A DNA stretch of 64,000 nucleotides from Hoplostethus atlanticus (lineage: Eukaryota; Chordata; Actinopteri; Trachichthyiformes; Trachichthyidae). Below the pieces are notes generated by a model. The model worked only from the letters and a program-made list of their open reading frames with translations, had not been told where the DNA came from and did not search any database. This document shows, one piece after another, positions 43,501 to 53,431 of this stretch (positions are counted from its first letter, which is position 1; each line of letters starts with the position of its first letter). The stretch spans positions 372,001 through 436,000 of the forward strand of contig JAXDDX010000120.1 in the NCBI GenBank assembly GCA_034670405.1. Reading direction: 5' to 3'. Position numbers and translations under genes: made by a program.

Positions 43501-44499
43501 AGACCATCACCTCAGCCACCCACTCCACTCTCACCACCTGTCTCACTGATATAAAATCATGGATGCAACAGAACTTTCTCAAACTCAACTGCAATAAATC
43601 AGAAATACTCATCATCGGCCCAAACTCCCTCACCCGCTCAGCTCAGACCTTCTCTCTCACCATCGATGGCTCCAACGTCACCCCCCTCCACCCAGGTCCG
43701 TAACCTCGGAATCATCCTCGACCCCACCCTCTCTTTCCTATCCCACGCCAACCACATCACCAAAACTGCCTTCTTTCACCTCGGGAACATTGCACGCCTC
43801 CGGCCCTCCCTGTCTTATCCATGCCCTCATAACCTCCAGACTGGACTACTGCAACAGCATCTTCTACGGCTCACCCAACAAAATCCTCAATAAACTCCAA
43901 TACGTCCAGAACTCTGCCGCTCGATTGCTCACCTCCACCCGTCGCTGTGACCACATCACCCCGGTCCTCCACAACCTCCACTGGCTCCCGGTCAAATACA
44001 GGATTGACTTCAAAATATTACTCACCACCTACAAAGCCCTAAATAACCTGGCCCCTCCCTACCTCTCAGACCTCCTCCCCCGCCACGCCCCAACCCGTTG
44101 CCTCAGGTCCGCCGATGCAAACACTCTCAAGACCATCAGGACCAAGCTCCGGACCTGGGGTGACAGGGCCTTTTCAGTTGCTGCACCCTCCCTCTGGAAC
44201 GCCCTCCCCATCCACATCCGCCAGGCTCCCACCCTGCCATCGTTCAAACAAGCCCTCAAAACCCACCTCTTCAAACTCGCTTTCACCTGCTAACCCCTGT
44301 TCCCTTTCTCTCCCTTCCCTCCATTCCATGACTTGTTCCGTACAGCTTCTCTAGTTTTCTTTTTTACTAAAATGTTCTGTTTGTTTTGTTTTGTTTGCTC
44401 TTTTTTGTTTTGTTTGTTCTCCCCTCCATGTAAAGCGTCTTTGGGTACTTATAAAAGCGCTATATAAGTCCAATGTATTATTATTATTATTATTATTAT
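40592..44499 (+). mobile_element. L2-type LINE, near full length
   Basis: A GC-moderate 5' region is followed by endonuclease-RT coding sequence. The L2 tail AAAGCGTCTTTGGGTACTTA then AAAGCGCTATATAAGTCC ends in (ATT)n at 44478-44499. The body is about 3.9 kb, close to a full fish L2. No target duplication was found beside the ATT tail. Confidence 0.87.
41120..44293 (+). pseudogene. L2 ORF2: endonuclease, reverse transcriptase, C-terminal domain
   Basis: An N-terminal piece (ISAIKTLGLLRRPRYIHRAS) is in frame 2. From about 41500 frame 3 carries the endonuclease: FLCLTETWQKP, GGGIATIY, LLLGDFNIHVD and TISDHLAI. RT follows: YRPISNLPYLSKVLE, ILLDLSAAFDTI, GVPQGSVLGPLLF and the CYADDTQLY active site. 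A frameshift in a C-run near 43684 and a small deletion near 43805 precede the last part ([26 protein letters not shown]). It is otherwise well preserved. Confidence 0.9.
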
Positions 44500-44993
44500 G
44501 ATCTATAACTTTTGTGGTAAGAGTTTTTTGTGTAACGCTCTAGTGATTGATGTGAGCTTCTTGGTAGGCTAGTTTACCCTGAGTTTTGTAGTGTCTTGAG
44601 GTTGGACATTTGTGATTATTAATGAGTTCCATTTGGAGATAATGGTACTTGTTTGAGTGAGTAATCTGAGCTGCTGTGGTAGCTGACGGGTAGTATCTAG
44701 TTCTACTTTTGTTTATGGTTAACAGCCATTAGTGAGAGCATTTGAATCATGCCGCTTTGCAGTAGCTGTAGGCTACTTTAGTATGGACACTTAGATTTGT
44801 GCAGTGGTTCCTCAAGTAAGCACACCCGTAGTATTAATGTGGTGTTTGTTCTTGGTTGTGAACGGGCATGTTGTTTAGTTTTTCGGGTGCTATAGACTCT
44901 GCTAGACTGGGACATTCAGGTGTGTTGTGTTGTGCATTTGTAACCTATGATTGAGTTGTTGCATTGAGTGACTTGTTTAAGTCCCTCTTTGAA
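44500..44993 (+). other. Presumed 5' leader or LTR of the Gmr1-like element
   Basis: Unassigned T/G-rich sequence between the L2 tail and the gag ATG at 44994. No TG...CA pair or primer-binding site could be confirmed. Confidence 0.3.
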
Positions 44994-45108
44994 ATGGCAA
45001 CTATTGAAGATTTCATTCGTGACCCTTCTGAAGAGTTGCTAGAGTATCTCACTAAGGATCGGCTCCTAAAACTGGCAGCTCATTATGAGAGAGATTACTG
45101 GCACCTTA
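44994..45108 (+). pseudogene. Gag N-terminus of the Gmr1-like element
   Basis: It reads MATIEDFIRDPSEELLEYLT then KDRLLKLAAHYERDY. This matches the start of Gag-like proteins of fish gypsy-type elements. It is cut after about 38 codons by a truncated Harbinger element. Confidence 0.65.
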
Positions 45109-45109
45109 A

Positions 45110-45626
45110 CGTTAGAGGTGGGTGCATGGTCACAGGTGAAATGTGTTGTATAAAAATAAAATTACTAACTTGCTTTTGTAGGAAATAAAGAAGACCAAAT
45201 GAAATGTGTCTTTATTTGACTGCTCGGGGTGGTGGTAGTTTAATCCGTGAAGTGTAAACGGCATATTATATCTTGGACAGCTCTTCCATCCTGGACATAG
45301 AACATCTAATTGGGGTCTTAAAATCCTCTCCCGATGTAAAGCTATGCAAATTACTTCCGCTTGAATATCGATCGGGTTACCGAGGAAAGGACACGCCATG
45401 TCCGACAGCTGCTTCAGGTTCAGCAGAGGGAGGAGACAGGGAGAAACTCAGGGTTTGTTAAAGAAAATCTGCCAGCGAGCAGGTTAGGTTCACAGAGTCA
45501 GTTACCATGGTAACTGAATCAGAGTTTGAGTTATCTCTCTTTCTGGAACGGAAAACCCAGAGTTTCCCTCATCTCAGGGTTAACAAACTCAGAGTTTTCA
45601 CTAAACCCGCTTTCTGGAACGGACCC
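45110..45626 (-). mobile_element. PIF/Harbinger derivative 4, minus strand, one end lost
   Basis: The right terminus GCTTTCTGGAACGGACCC with CAG after it (45627-45629) is the same family as relic 1. The left end begins mid-element at GTTAGAGGTGGGTGCATGGT, so the Myb side is deleted. The minus-strand nuclease start MACPFLGNPIDIQAEVICIA and HRERILRPQLDVL is fused, out of frame, to the C-terminal tail. Confidence 0.82.
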
Positions 45627-45629
45627 CAG

Positions 45630-46788
45630 GGGGCTGTTCCAAAAAGCAAGCTTAGAAAAGCGGCGATTATCCTCGCAAGCCTGATTTGAATTAACCTAAC
45701 AAATCAATCGGGGCTAAAGCGGTTCCACGAAGCCCAAGTCAAGCTACCGTGATCGGGCTAAACCGAGCCAGGCTCAAGCAATCCAGATAATTGAGAGGCG
45801 CAATGTTCACGGCCACTGAACAGCGACTTTTATTGGAGGTCTATGGAGACGAATTGCTGCTAGATTGAATGCGTAAGTAATTGTTGAATTAAAAACGAAC
45901 AAATTGTATAGACCTTATTAAGACCTCATAGACTTCATATATGAAACCTCAAGACTGTAAATGTACTATCTATCGCCATAAATAATGTAGTAAAGGCTGT
46001 ACGTAAGGTTTCATCTTACTACATTACAGTCATCGTACTGTACTGGACCCTATATGGGGATCGAACTCACAACCTTAAGACTGAGAGTCTCATGCTCTAC
46101 TGACTGAGCTGTTTGGGCTGGTTCTTACTTTTATTATATTTTTATGAAATCAGTTGTTTCCATCCTGGAAATTGATCGGTTGAAAGCATGTTCTACAGTG
46201 ACTGTAAATCCCATACAGAAACAGTGAATGCCTTCCCGAGCAACCGTGGAAACATCTTGACATATATTCAAGATACTTTATTATTTCAATGAATTTGTTA
46301 AATAAAAATAATTTAGAAAATAAAATAATGTTGTGTCATCAAATAATTATTTCTATAAGTTGTAACCATTTTCTAAAAGCAATACGGCACTTGAGGTCTC
46401 GCTGGACATTCATGGTTAAATGGGGTTGCCTAACAACGCTCTGAACCGTGACCTACATCATTTTATATTTATTATTTTCTATTAATGTTACATTTTATGT
46501 CTGATAGTGTAGGGTCTAGGTGTAATAGTGTTAAACATTAGGATGGTGGAACCTTGAAAATCATTGCGTTTCAGTCGGATCAGTGTTACGGGAGTACCGA
46601 TTAAGCTTCAACTGTGGTTTAGCCTAATATCTAGCCTGCCCCGAGGCTAGATTGGAAGCATAAGTTGCCACAGCAACTTAGCTTGAACTATGCTGAGCTT
46701 GCTTTGTGGAACCGAATAAACCTGAAAATGAGCCAGACTAAGCGAAATAAGCCTGGATAAGTGGTAAGCTCACTTCGTGGAACACCCC
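45630..46788. mobile_element. TIR element with GGGG(C)TGTTCC ends
   Basis: The left end GGGGCTGTTCCAAAAAGCAA and right end TTCGTGGAACACCCC are inverted. Subterminal AAGC/GCTT-rich sequence runs at both sides (AAGCTTAG, TAAGCTCAC). No ORF. It holds a minus-strand SINE. No matching target duplication is visible, perhaps because it abuts Harbinger derivative 4. It is a Harbinger-like MITE candidate. Confidence 0.55.
46010..46128 (-). repeat. tRNA-derived SINE, minus strand
   Basis: Read on the minus strand, ACAGCTCAGTCAGTAGAGCA is the A box and GAGTTCGATCCCC the B box, then a TGACTGTAATGTAGT tail. It is related to the SINE at 34498-34630. Confidence 0.78.
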
Positions 46789-46789
46789 T

Positions 46790-48010
46790 CTGGTGTGGTT
46801 TTCATACAAAAACAAGATGGCTCATTGTCATCCCTTTTTGTAGAGGCATTGTCAGAGGAGGAAGCTAAGGATGTTTCCCCAGGGTACTTTGTGAGTAATG
46901 GAGTTCTAATGCGTAAGTGAACACCACCTCAATTGTCTAGCCAGGTTGATTGGCGCACTCTGTTCCAAATTGTGGTTCCAGCTGTGTATCGTCCTGATAT
47001 CTTACGTCTGGCTCATGATCACTGCCTTGCTGGGCACCTGGAAATAAAGAGAACCGTAGATCTTGTGTTGAGGCATTTCTGTTGGCCTGGCTTGAAGTCA
47101 GATGTAACTCAGTATTGCAAATCTTGCCATGTCTGTCAGGTTGCTGGTAAACCAAACCAGAAGATTCCTTTGGCTCCTTTACATCCTATTCCTGCTGTTG
47201 GAGAACCATTCGAACAAATCCTGATTGACTCTGTTGGTCCTCTTCCTCGCACTAAGGCAGGGAACCAGGACATACTGACAATCATGTGTGCAGTTACCAG
47301 ATTCCCTGAAGCCATCCCTTTGCGAAAGATCACTGCCCCTGTTATATCTAAGGCTCTGATTAAGTTATTCTCACTGTTTGGCCTACCCAGGGTGGTCCAG
47401 TCCAACCAAGGATCTAATTTTATGTCTCGCCTCTTTTCTCAGGTACTGCAGCAGTTGTCCATCCAGCATCGTCCCTCCTCTGCTTACCATCCAGAGTCCC
47501 AGGGTGCACTTGAGAGGTTCCACCAAACTCTCAAGTCAATGTTGAGGGCTTACTGTATGAGTTTTGAAAGGGACTGAGATGATGGTATTCCTCTACTCCT
47601 TTTCGCAGTCAGAGAGGTAACCCAAGAGACCCTAGGGTTTAGCCCCGCAGAGCTAGTGTTTGGCTATACAGTGAGGGGACCTTTTAAAGCTTTTGAAAGA
47701 AAAGTGGTTGGCTGATCAAACTTCCTGTCCTACTAACCTGTTGGATTATGTGTGTAACTTCGGTCCAGGCTTAGAAGGGCACGTGAACTTGCAAAGGAGA
47801 ACTTAAAAATGGCTCAGGGAAAGATGAAGGTCTGCTATGATAAAAAAAAAAAGACAGTCTTCTCTGCAGGAGATAAAGTGTTGGTGTTCCTGCCACTTCC
47901 TGGCTCTGCTTTGCAAGCTAAATATAGTGGGCCATACCTCACTGAACGGAAAGTGGGTGAATGTGACTATTTGGTAAAATCAAGTGTAAGACATGGTTGT
48001 GTCATGTGAA
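46790..48010 (+). pseudogene. Integrase of the Gmr1-like element
   Basis: The zinc-binding domain (HDHCLAGHLEIKRT, CKSCHVCQ) is followed by the core. The first Asp is at 47227-47229 (LIDSVGPLP). The second position is Asn, AAC at 47404-47406, where Asp is required. Glu is at 47512-47514, with the standard 35-residue gap from that position. A TGA at 47575-47577 interrupts it. The frame resumes (VTQETLGFSPAELVFGYTVR) and a basic C-terminal part (KVCYDKKKKTVFSAGDKVLV) ends near 48010. It is inactive by both sequence criteria. Confidence 0.85.
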
Positions 48011-48305
48011 TATGCTGAAACCTTACTGTGACAGGAATCAGACTACTCTGCCAGAAGTGAAGCCTGTAGGTGCACTGAAGGATGTTGATCCTACAACAGT
48101 TGTGGATTGTGCAGATGTTCCAAAAGAAGATCCCCAGGGTAGGTTGCCCAACTCAAAGATACTGGCTGATTTAGACCTGCACCTTTCATATTTGCAACCT
48201 TCCGAGCGTGCTGATATTGTCCAAGTGATTCGGCAATATGCAAATCTCTTTTCTGATGTTTCGAGCCGCACTAATGTTATGCTTAAATGTTGTCACCAAG
48301 CCTGA
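48011..48305 (+). pseudogene. Integrase-RT linker of the Gmr1-like element
   Basis: It reads HVNMLKPYCDRN, then LQPSERADIVQVIRQYANLF and SDVSSRTNV, the segment that leads into RT in this group. At about 48285 it breaks and jumps to RT motif 2 (NVVTKPDCYPLP) in another frame, so the RT N-terminal fingers are deleted. Confidence 0.65.
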
Positions 48306-48852
48306 TTGTTATCCCCTTCCTCACATAGATGACTGCATTGACCGAGTGGGTTCGGCATCTGTCGTCACCAAATTAGATCTGTTAAAAGGCTACTGGCAAG
48401 TCTCCCTTACTCCAAGAGCTTGTGAGATTTCCGCTTTTGTGACGCCTAATAGCTTTTGTCAATACACTGTCATGGCTTTTGGTATGCGCAATGCTCCTGC
48501 TACATTCCAGAGGCTGGTGAATAAAGTGCTGCAGGGAGACTCAAATTGTGAGGCTTACCTTGATGACTTGGTTATCCACAGCTCCACCTGGTCCCAACAT
48601 GTAGAGCAGCTTCAAGTAGTGTTTGAGCGTCTGGCTGCTGCAAACTTGACAGTGAATCTTGCTAAATGCAAGTTTGGATAGGCCACGGTGACTTATTTGG
48701 GGAAAGTGTGCACCATAGAAGCCAAGGTTGAGGCTAGTGTGAATTTCTCTGCTCCCTCTACTCGACGAGAGCTCAAGCGCTTCTTGGGCATGGCAGGGTA
48801 TTACAGGAGCTTCTGTAAGAATTTTGCTTCTGTAGCTGCCCCTCTAACTGAC
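48286..48852 (+). pseudogene. Reverse transcriptase of the Gmr1-like element, part 1
   Basis: It reads TKPDCYPLPHIDDCIDRVGS, VVTKLDLLKGYWQV with the first Asp, and VMAFGMRNAPATFQRL. The YLDD active site is at 48556-48567. An in-frame TAG at 48679-48681 replaces Gln (CAG to TAG). Thumb sequence (STRRELKRFLGMAGYYRSFC) continues to ASVAAPLTDL, where a TIR element with CTG target begins. Confidence 0.85.
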
Positions 48853-48855
48853 CTG

Positions 48856-49463
48856 GGGCCTCATTTATAAAGGTTGCTACGCACAAAAAAGTGGCGTTAA
48901 CGGGGGTGAAATGTGCGTACGCATATTTTACCGCAAACGTCGGGATTTCTAGAAAAATTCTATGCGGTAAAAGGTGCGCAGTTCTACGCATCCTTTCACC
49001 CATGCGTAGAGCTCACCGCAAAGTTTTTCAGACACAGGAATCAGCGACGCCCGATGGGGAGATCACAAAATAAAGCTCAGTCCTCTTAAAAACATAGTTT
49101 TATAAGTGTGCTTTCACAGGGATTGTGGTCTGTTGTATCTGTTAAGCCACTACTTAAAACCTATTTTTATACAAAGCCATTCTCTTAACTCTTATTTTAT
49201 TGATTATTTTACCAGGCCGGCGCCAGGATGAAGTGACTGAAGGGGCAATTTTTCATAAAATAAAACTCAGTGATTTAACCATGCAACAACCTCAGAAAGG
49301 CTAAATAACAACAACATGAGGCTACTGTTCAAAATCAAAGAATACATTTATTAATCAGAGACTCACATAAGAACGGAGCACTGCAGAGAATTTATGAACG
49401 ATAACGATTCTCTGTCAAAATCAGCAGGGGGAGGTGCGTAGAAACAGCAGTTTGTGGCTTGCA

Positions 49464-49499
<36 letters not shown>

Positions 49500-50247
49500 C
49501 CCACAATGGGGGGAATGTATTTACCACCACGAAAAGCAAGCAGGCTGAGAAACCGAACTAAGTGACGTGTCTGTCTGTCTATCGATCTCCTCAGCTCTGT
49601 TTCAGTGGGCTACTATGGACAGCCTAGCATACACCTATGGAAATATTTTTCTATAGATACATAAAGCTTAAACTGAGGGGGCAAAAATACAACTGAGGGG
49701 CTAAGCATAGTTTACTCTCTCATATGTAGCTCCTTATGCTCAATGTTGTATAACTTAATAACTTAACTAAATAATTTTAAAATTGTTTTTATCATTTTGT
49801 TCATCGTCAGTTTGTCTACTATTTTTATTTTGTCTTCTAAAGCACTTTGTAACTTAAACTAAAGTTTATTTTTATTATTATTAAGGTGTGCCGGATTATT
49901 AGGGCTTGTGCTGTTCTCCACAATGTGGCACAGATGCCTCTACTGAGCCCCCAAACAGTACACCTTTACGGCGCTCAACCTCAGTGATGAGGACCTCGAT
50001 CTCCCACTCGGCATATTCATGACCTATTTAGCATTGACCATTTATGGATGATTGTGGGAGGACACTGGGAGGAGTACACGAGCGCACAATTCACCGCAGG
50101 TGGGTATTTATAAAGAGAAGACTGTGTACAGGTGTGCGCCACACGGTTTTATAGATCTGAATATTTTCTTGCGTTAGTAGATTCTGAGGTTTGTGCGTAC
50201 GCAATGTTTTAGGATGGAATCTACGCAAAGTTTTATAAATGAGGCCC
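48856..50247. mobile_element. Harbinger-like TIR element, complete non-autonomous copy
   Basis: The ends GGGCCTCATTTATAAAGGTT and TTTTATAAATGAGGCCC are inverted, with CTG duplicated at 48853-48855 and 50248-50250. Removing the element and one CTG restores the RT-RNase H frame of the host element (TDLLSPKV). A (CT)n tract lies at about 49466-49495. No ORF. TGCGTACGCA-type palindromes lie near both ends. It is the reverse-oriented relative of 19104-20471. Confidence 0.88.
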
Positions 50248-50690
50248 CTGCTCAGTCCAAAGGTCCCATTTGTTTGAACAGAGACTTGTGTGCGGCTTGA
50301 AGGCACTTCTGTCTAATGCTCCTGTTCTTGCAGCTCCTGACTTCAGCCGTCCCTTCAGGCTGGCTGTTGATGCAGTTGTTGATGCTGTCCTTCTCCAGGA
50401 TGGTCCTTCGGGGGTAGAGCATCCTCTGGGCTACTTCAAAAGCACTATTCCACCATTGAGAAGGAAACACTTTCCCTTGTTCTTGCTTTGACCCACTTTG
50501 AAGTCTACGTTTCTCCTAGCTGGCCACTTGTGGTATATACGGACCACAAACCTCTGGTTTTCCTCCGCACCATGAGTAATACTAACTCTCGCCTTATGCG
50601 GTGGAATTTGTTTTTGCAGGGGTACAACCTTGAGGTCTGCCATATCTGTGGGAAGGACAACAAGTTACAAACTGTTTGACAGCAGCAAAG
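50248..50690 (+). pseudogene. RT C-terminus and RNase H of the Gmr1-like element
   Basis: It reads ALLSNAPVLAAPDFSRPFRL and AVDAV, then loses frame around 50440. It recovers with LTHFEVYVSPSWPLVVYTDH and KPLVFLRTMSNTNSRLMRWN, ending CHICGKDNKLQTV-stop near 50680. This is the RT-RNase H connection and RNase H-like region. At least one small deletion is present. Confidence 0.78.
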
Positions 50691-52270
50691 AATGAACCAC
50701 TATTTTTGTATCAATCTGCATTAAAGTACCTTTCTCTTTGGCCAAACGATCTAGCGGTCTCCTTTTTGTCTACAATTAGCTGTGCAGCTTTACCCGTCTG
50801 TCCTGACAACAACCCTCCACGCAGTTGGAGCCAGCGCTAGCCTGTTTTGGTTCAATGCCGGCGGTTTGACAGTCTCAGCGGGCACAGGGCTGCTGCTTTG
50901 GGGTTCTTCTGGCTGCCGCTGCGCTGGTCCTATGGTTGAAGGGCCAGGCTCCAACAGAGTTGTGGACGTCAGGGATGTAACATTATTAACGTTGAAATTC
51001 AGTTTTGTTTGACTGTATTTTCCTTTCTGATGCACTGGACATGTTTGCAGAAGCATATTTGCAATATTGATAGTTAAGGTTAGTTCAGCTAGTTCAACGG
51101 CTCACTGTAAACAAGGTAACACACATCACAGCATTGAAACTATTTTATTGGTTGCAATGTACACTGTATGCATTTGATTCTGTCCTCTTTGATTGGATTA
51201 AAATGTAAATATTCTTCCTGCTTTATGTCTATGCTTTATTTGACCTAATGTGGGCGAAAATGAATGAAACGTCTTTTACCGTACATGTTGCAATATAGGG
51301 GCATTTGAGGGGATCTAGTGACTCTTTCTCACTGCAAAGCATTAGTAAAGCAAGTTGCACCGGTTTCACCATGTCAGTCTACATTTTGTTTACATCTACT
51401 TCCCCATGAGATCACGTGAGGCGGTGCATTCATGCTCCCTCTGGCACGATAATCTTAGTAATATCCTCTAGTGTGTGATGCACCATTATTTTCAGATCTT
51501 GTAGTCTGTGCATGTTTGAGATTAGAGAGAAGAACATCTGTGAAGATTCTCATGTACGTGATGCAATCCGATTTCAAAATCGGTTAGGATTTTAAAATTT
51601 GTGGTGTGAGCCCAGCTTTACACTGCAGCAGCAGGGTCTCCAGCCTCCACCATCCTCTTTTGTTCGACGGGTGGTTGACGTGACATGGCCTTTTTTTGGT
51701 TCTGAGCATCAAACACAAATAAAAATTCAACCTGTCAAACTTTTTTTATATTGTTCAGAACATGCTGCTTTATGTAAACATACTGAACATTCATGCAATT
51801 CATCACTCACTTTTTCACAATTTTCAACCAAACATGAAAAAGCTCATATGGTGTGACTGTCCCAAGCATGTTTCAGTTTAAACTTGAATAAAACTAAGAA
51901 AAATAAATGCAACTCTCTTCAATAAAGTACAGAATGATAATACAGATGTCTATTTGTGAGTCTGCTCTTTTCAAAGTCTAGGCATAATATTTTGAGTCAG
52001 CTCTGATCAAAAAGATTTTGTCCCAGGAATGGATATCATATGGTGTGACACTATTTTGTGATATTTAAACGGGCAATTGTTTGGAGACCCTTTTGTTCAA
52101 TCAGAAGGAACAGAAAACATCTCAGAAGGAGATGGAAGGGTTACAAGGTGAGTTGTCTCGTCATTTTTTCAATAAATCAAATCTTTTTGGGACTCCCACT
52201 TCAGTACCCTTTCCCAGTGTCTTTAGTGTGATGCTTTTTACATAAAAATGCCAAAGATTATTACATTTAA
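50691..52270. other. Unassigned region
   Basis: No recognisable gene. An ORF at 51599-51856 (85 residues) has no known motif. The string CATATGGTGTGAC recurs at about 51847 and 52037. Any 3' LTR of the Gmr1-like element should be near the left edge, but I cannot define it. Confidence 0.35.
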
Positions 52271-52275
52271 ATCTG

Positions 52276-52633
52276 TGTAGCCGAGATGCTACTACGGGTA
52301 GACAGAGGCGGAGACTTTGGGGTGGTCAGGCGGGGCGGCCATGCCGTTTTATTACGAGCAGCACCACAAACAAAGGCACAATAATATGGAACGGGCTCTC
52401 TCGCCCTCCTCCGCTCACTGCGGGCACAGTCCTCTCTCTCTCGCTCGCTCGCTCACTCTCTCACAGTGAGACGCGCCTCCTCCGTGTCCCTGCTCACTGT
52501 TGGGGAAACACACACACACACAACAAATATAAGTTCCCACTCAGTCCCGATCAGCTGCAGCCGGTGTCGGGGCAGGGCAACTCCGCCCCCCGCATCCAGC
52601 CAACTGCCCAACCACACCCCCCAGTCTGCCACA
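52276..52633 (-). repeat. Solo LTR, minus orientation
   Basis: It starts TGTAGCCGAG and ends CTGCCACA on the plus strand, with ATCTG duplicated at 52271-52275 and 52634-52638. Read on the minus strand it begins TGTGGCAGAC, has a TATA-like ACTTATATTTG and an AATAAAACGGC poly(A)-like signal. Length is 358. A 5-bp duplication suits Ty3/gypsy. Confidence 0.85.
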
Positions 52634-52638
52634 ATCTG

Positions 52639-53431
52639 TTAACCATGTTGCAGTGGGTATGCTGTTAGGATGCTAGCGTATAACCACAAGGCCCAATGTT
52701 GTGCTAAGTGCATAAAACCTCATATGCTGTGACACTACATCATATTGTGTGACAGGTTTTGCTTGTCACTTCATATGATATGAACTGTATTTTCCTACAT
52801 ACAGAATAATTATTAATTTGAGCTAACAATTTATTCTTGTATTTTATAACTGTGAGAAGGCTTTCTCATGCCTTCTCACTAAACCTGCGCTTCCCCAAAT
52901 AAAAGAGTGCTTTTCACTACGTAAGCCTGTCCACTCGCTATAGTGTGCAGACCACAGTGATCACTTACATTATCATCCCACAAAAATACCAACAAAGTAT
53001 GTCGTTGAAACAATTTGCATTTATTGAAATAACCTTATTTATCATACATCTAACATTGCGTGTCTTGCAGCTTACCCGACGTGAGACGGCTTCCTGGGCA
53101 CGGGGGTGTGATGGAGTGTGATGTTTTATAGTTTTACCTTTTATTTGCAAAACTGTGTTAAACCTAAAGATACCAACTTAATCTATTAATGATGCATTTC
53201 ACACCACTGTATATTTACTTGTTGTTAAATACCTACCTGTGTTGAACTCCCCCGCCTTTACCTGCCCGGTTGGTAGTTCCCAATTTGGGAGGATGCTGAG
53301 AAGGCTTAAGAGCTGGCCACTAGAGGCCTAGAATGAGAGGGGTTAACAGCTTGCTGCCAGGCTGTATGTAAATATGGTTTAATATTCTTTATTGTAGAGC
53401 GCCTTTTTTTTGGTTCTCAAGCCATGGTGTT
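52639..53431. other. Unassigned region upstream of the orphan ORF
   Basis: No clear gene. CATATG-CTGTGACACTAC and CATATTGTGTGACAG occur at about 52723-52755. A TTGTTCAG just upstream of the ORF (about 53432-53439) could be a 3' splice site, so earlier exons of the next gene may lie here unseen. Confidence 0.3.

Larger units (their letters stand above)
44500..50690 (+). mobile_element. Gmr1-like Ty3/gypsy retrotransposon, broken
   Basis: Order is gag start, integrase, reverse transcriptase, RNase H. Integrase precedes RT, as in Gmr1-group elements first described in cod and unlike standard Ty3/gypsy. Most of gag and all of protease are missing, replaced by two TIR elements. RT is interrupted by a third. 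The 5' 494 bases before gag may include the LTR and leader, but I could not pair them with a 3' LTR. Confidence 0.75.

Noticed and set aside
46037..46125. A genuine tRNA gene on the minus strand
   Set aside because: Same composite SINE layout; no cloverleaf closure.
51847..52755. Recurring CATATGGTGTGAC-like strings as a regulatory repeat
   Set aside because: There are only four loose copies with irregular spacing. They may be coding or chance and no element could be bounded.
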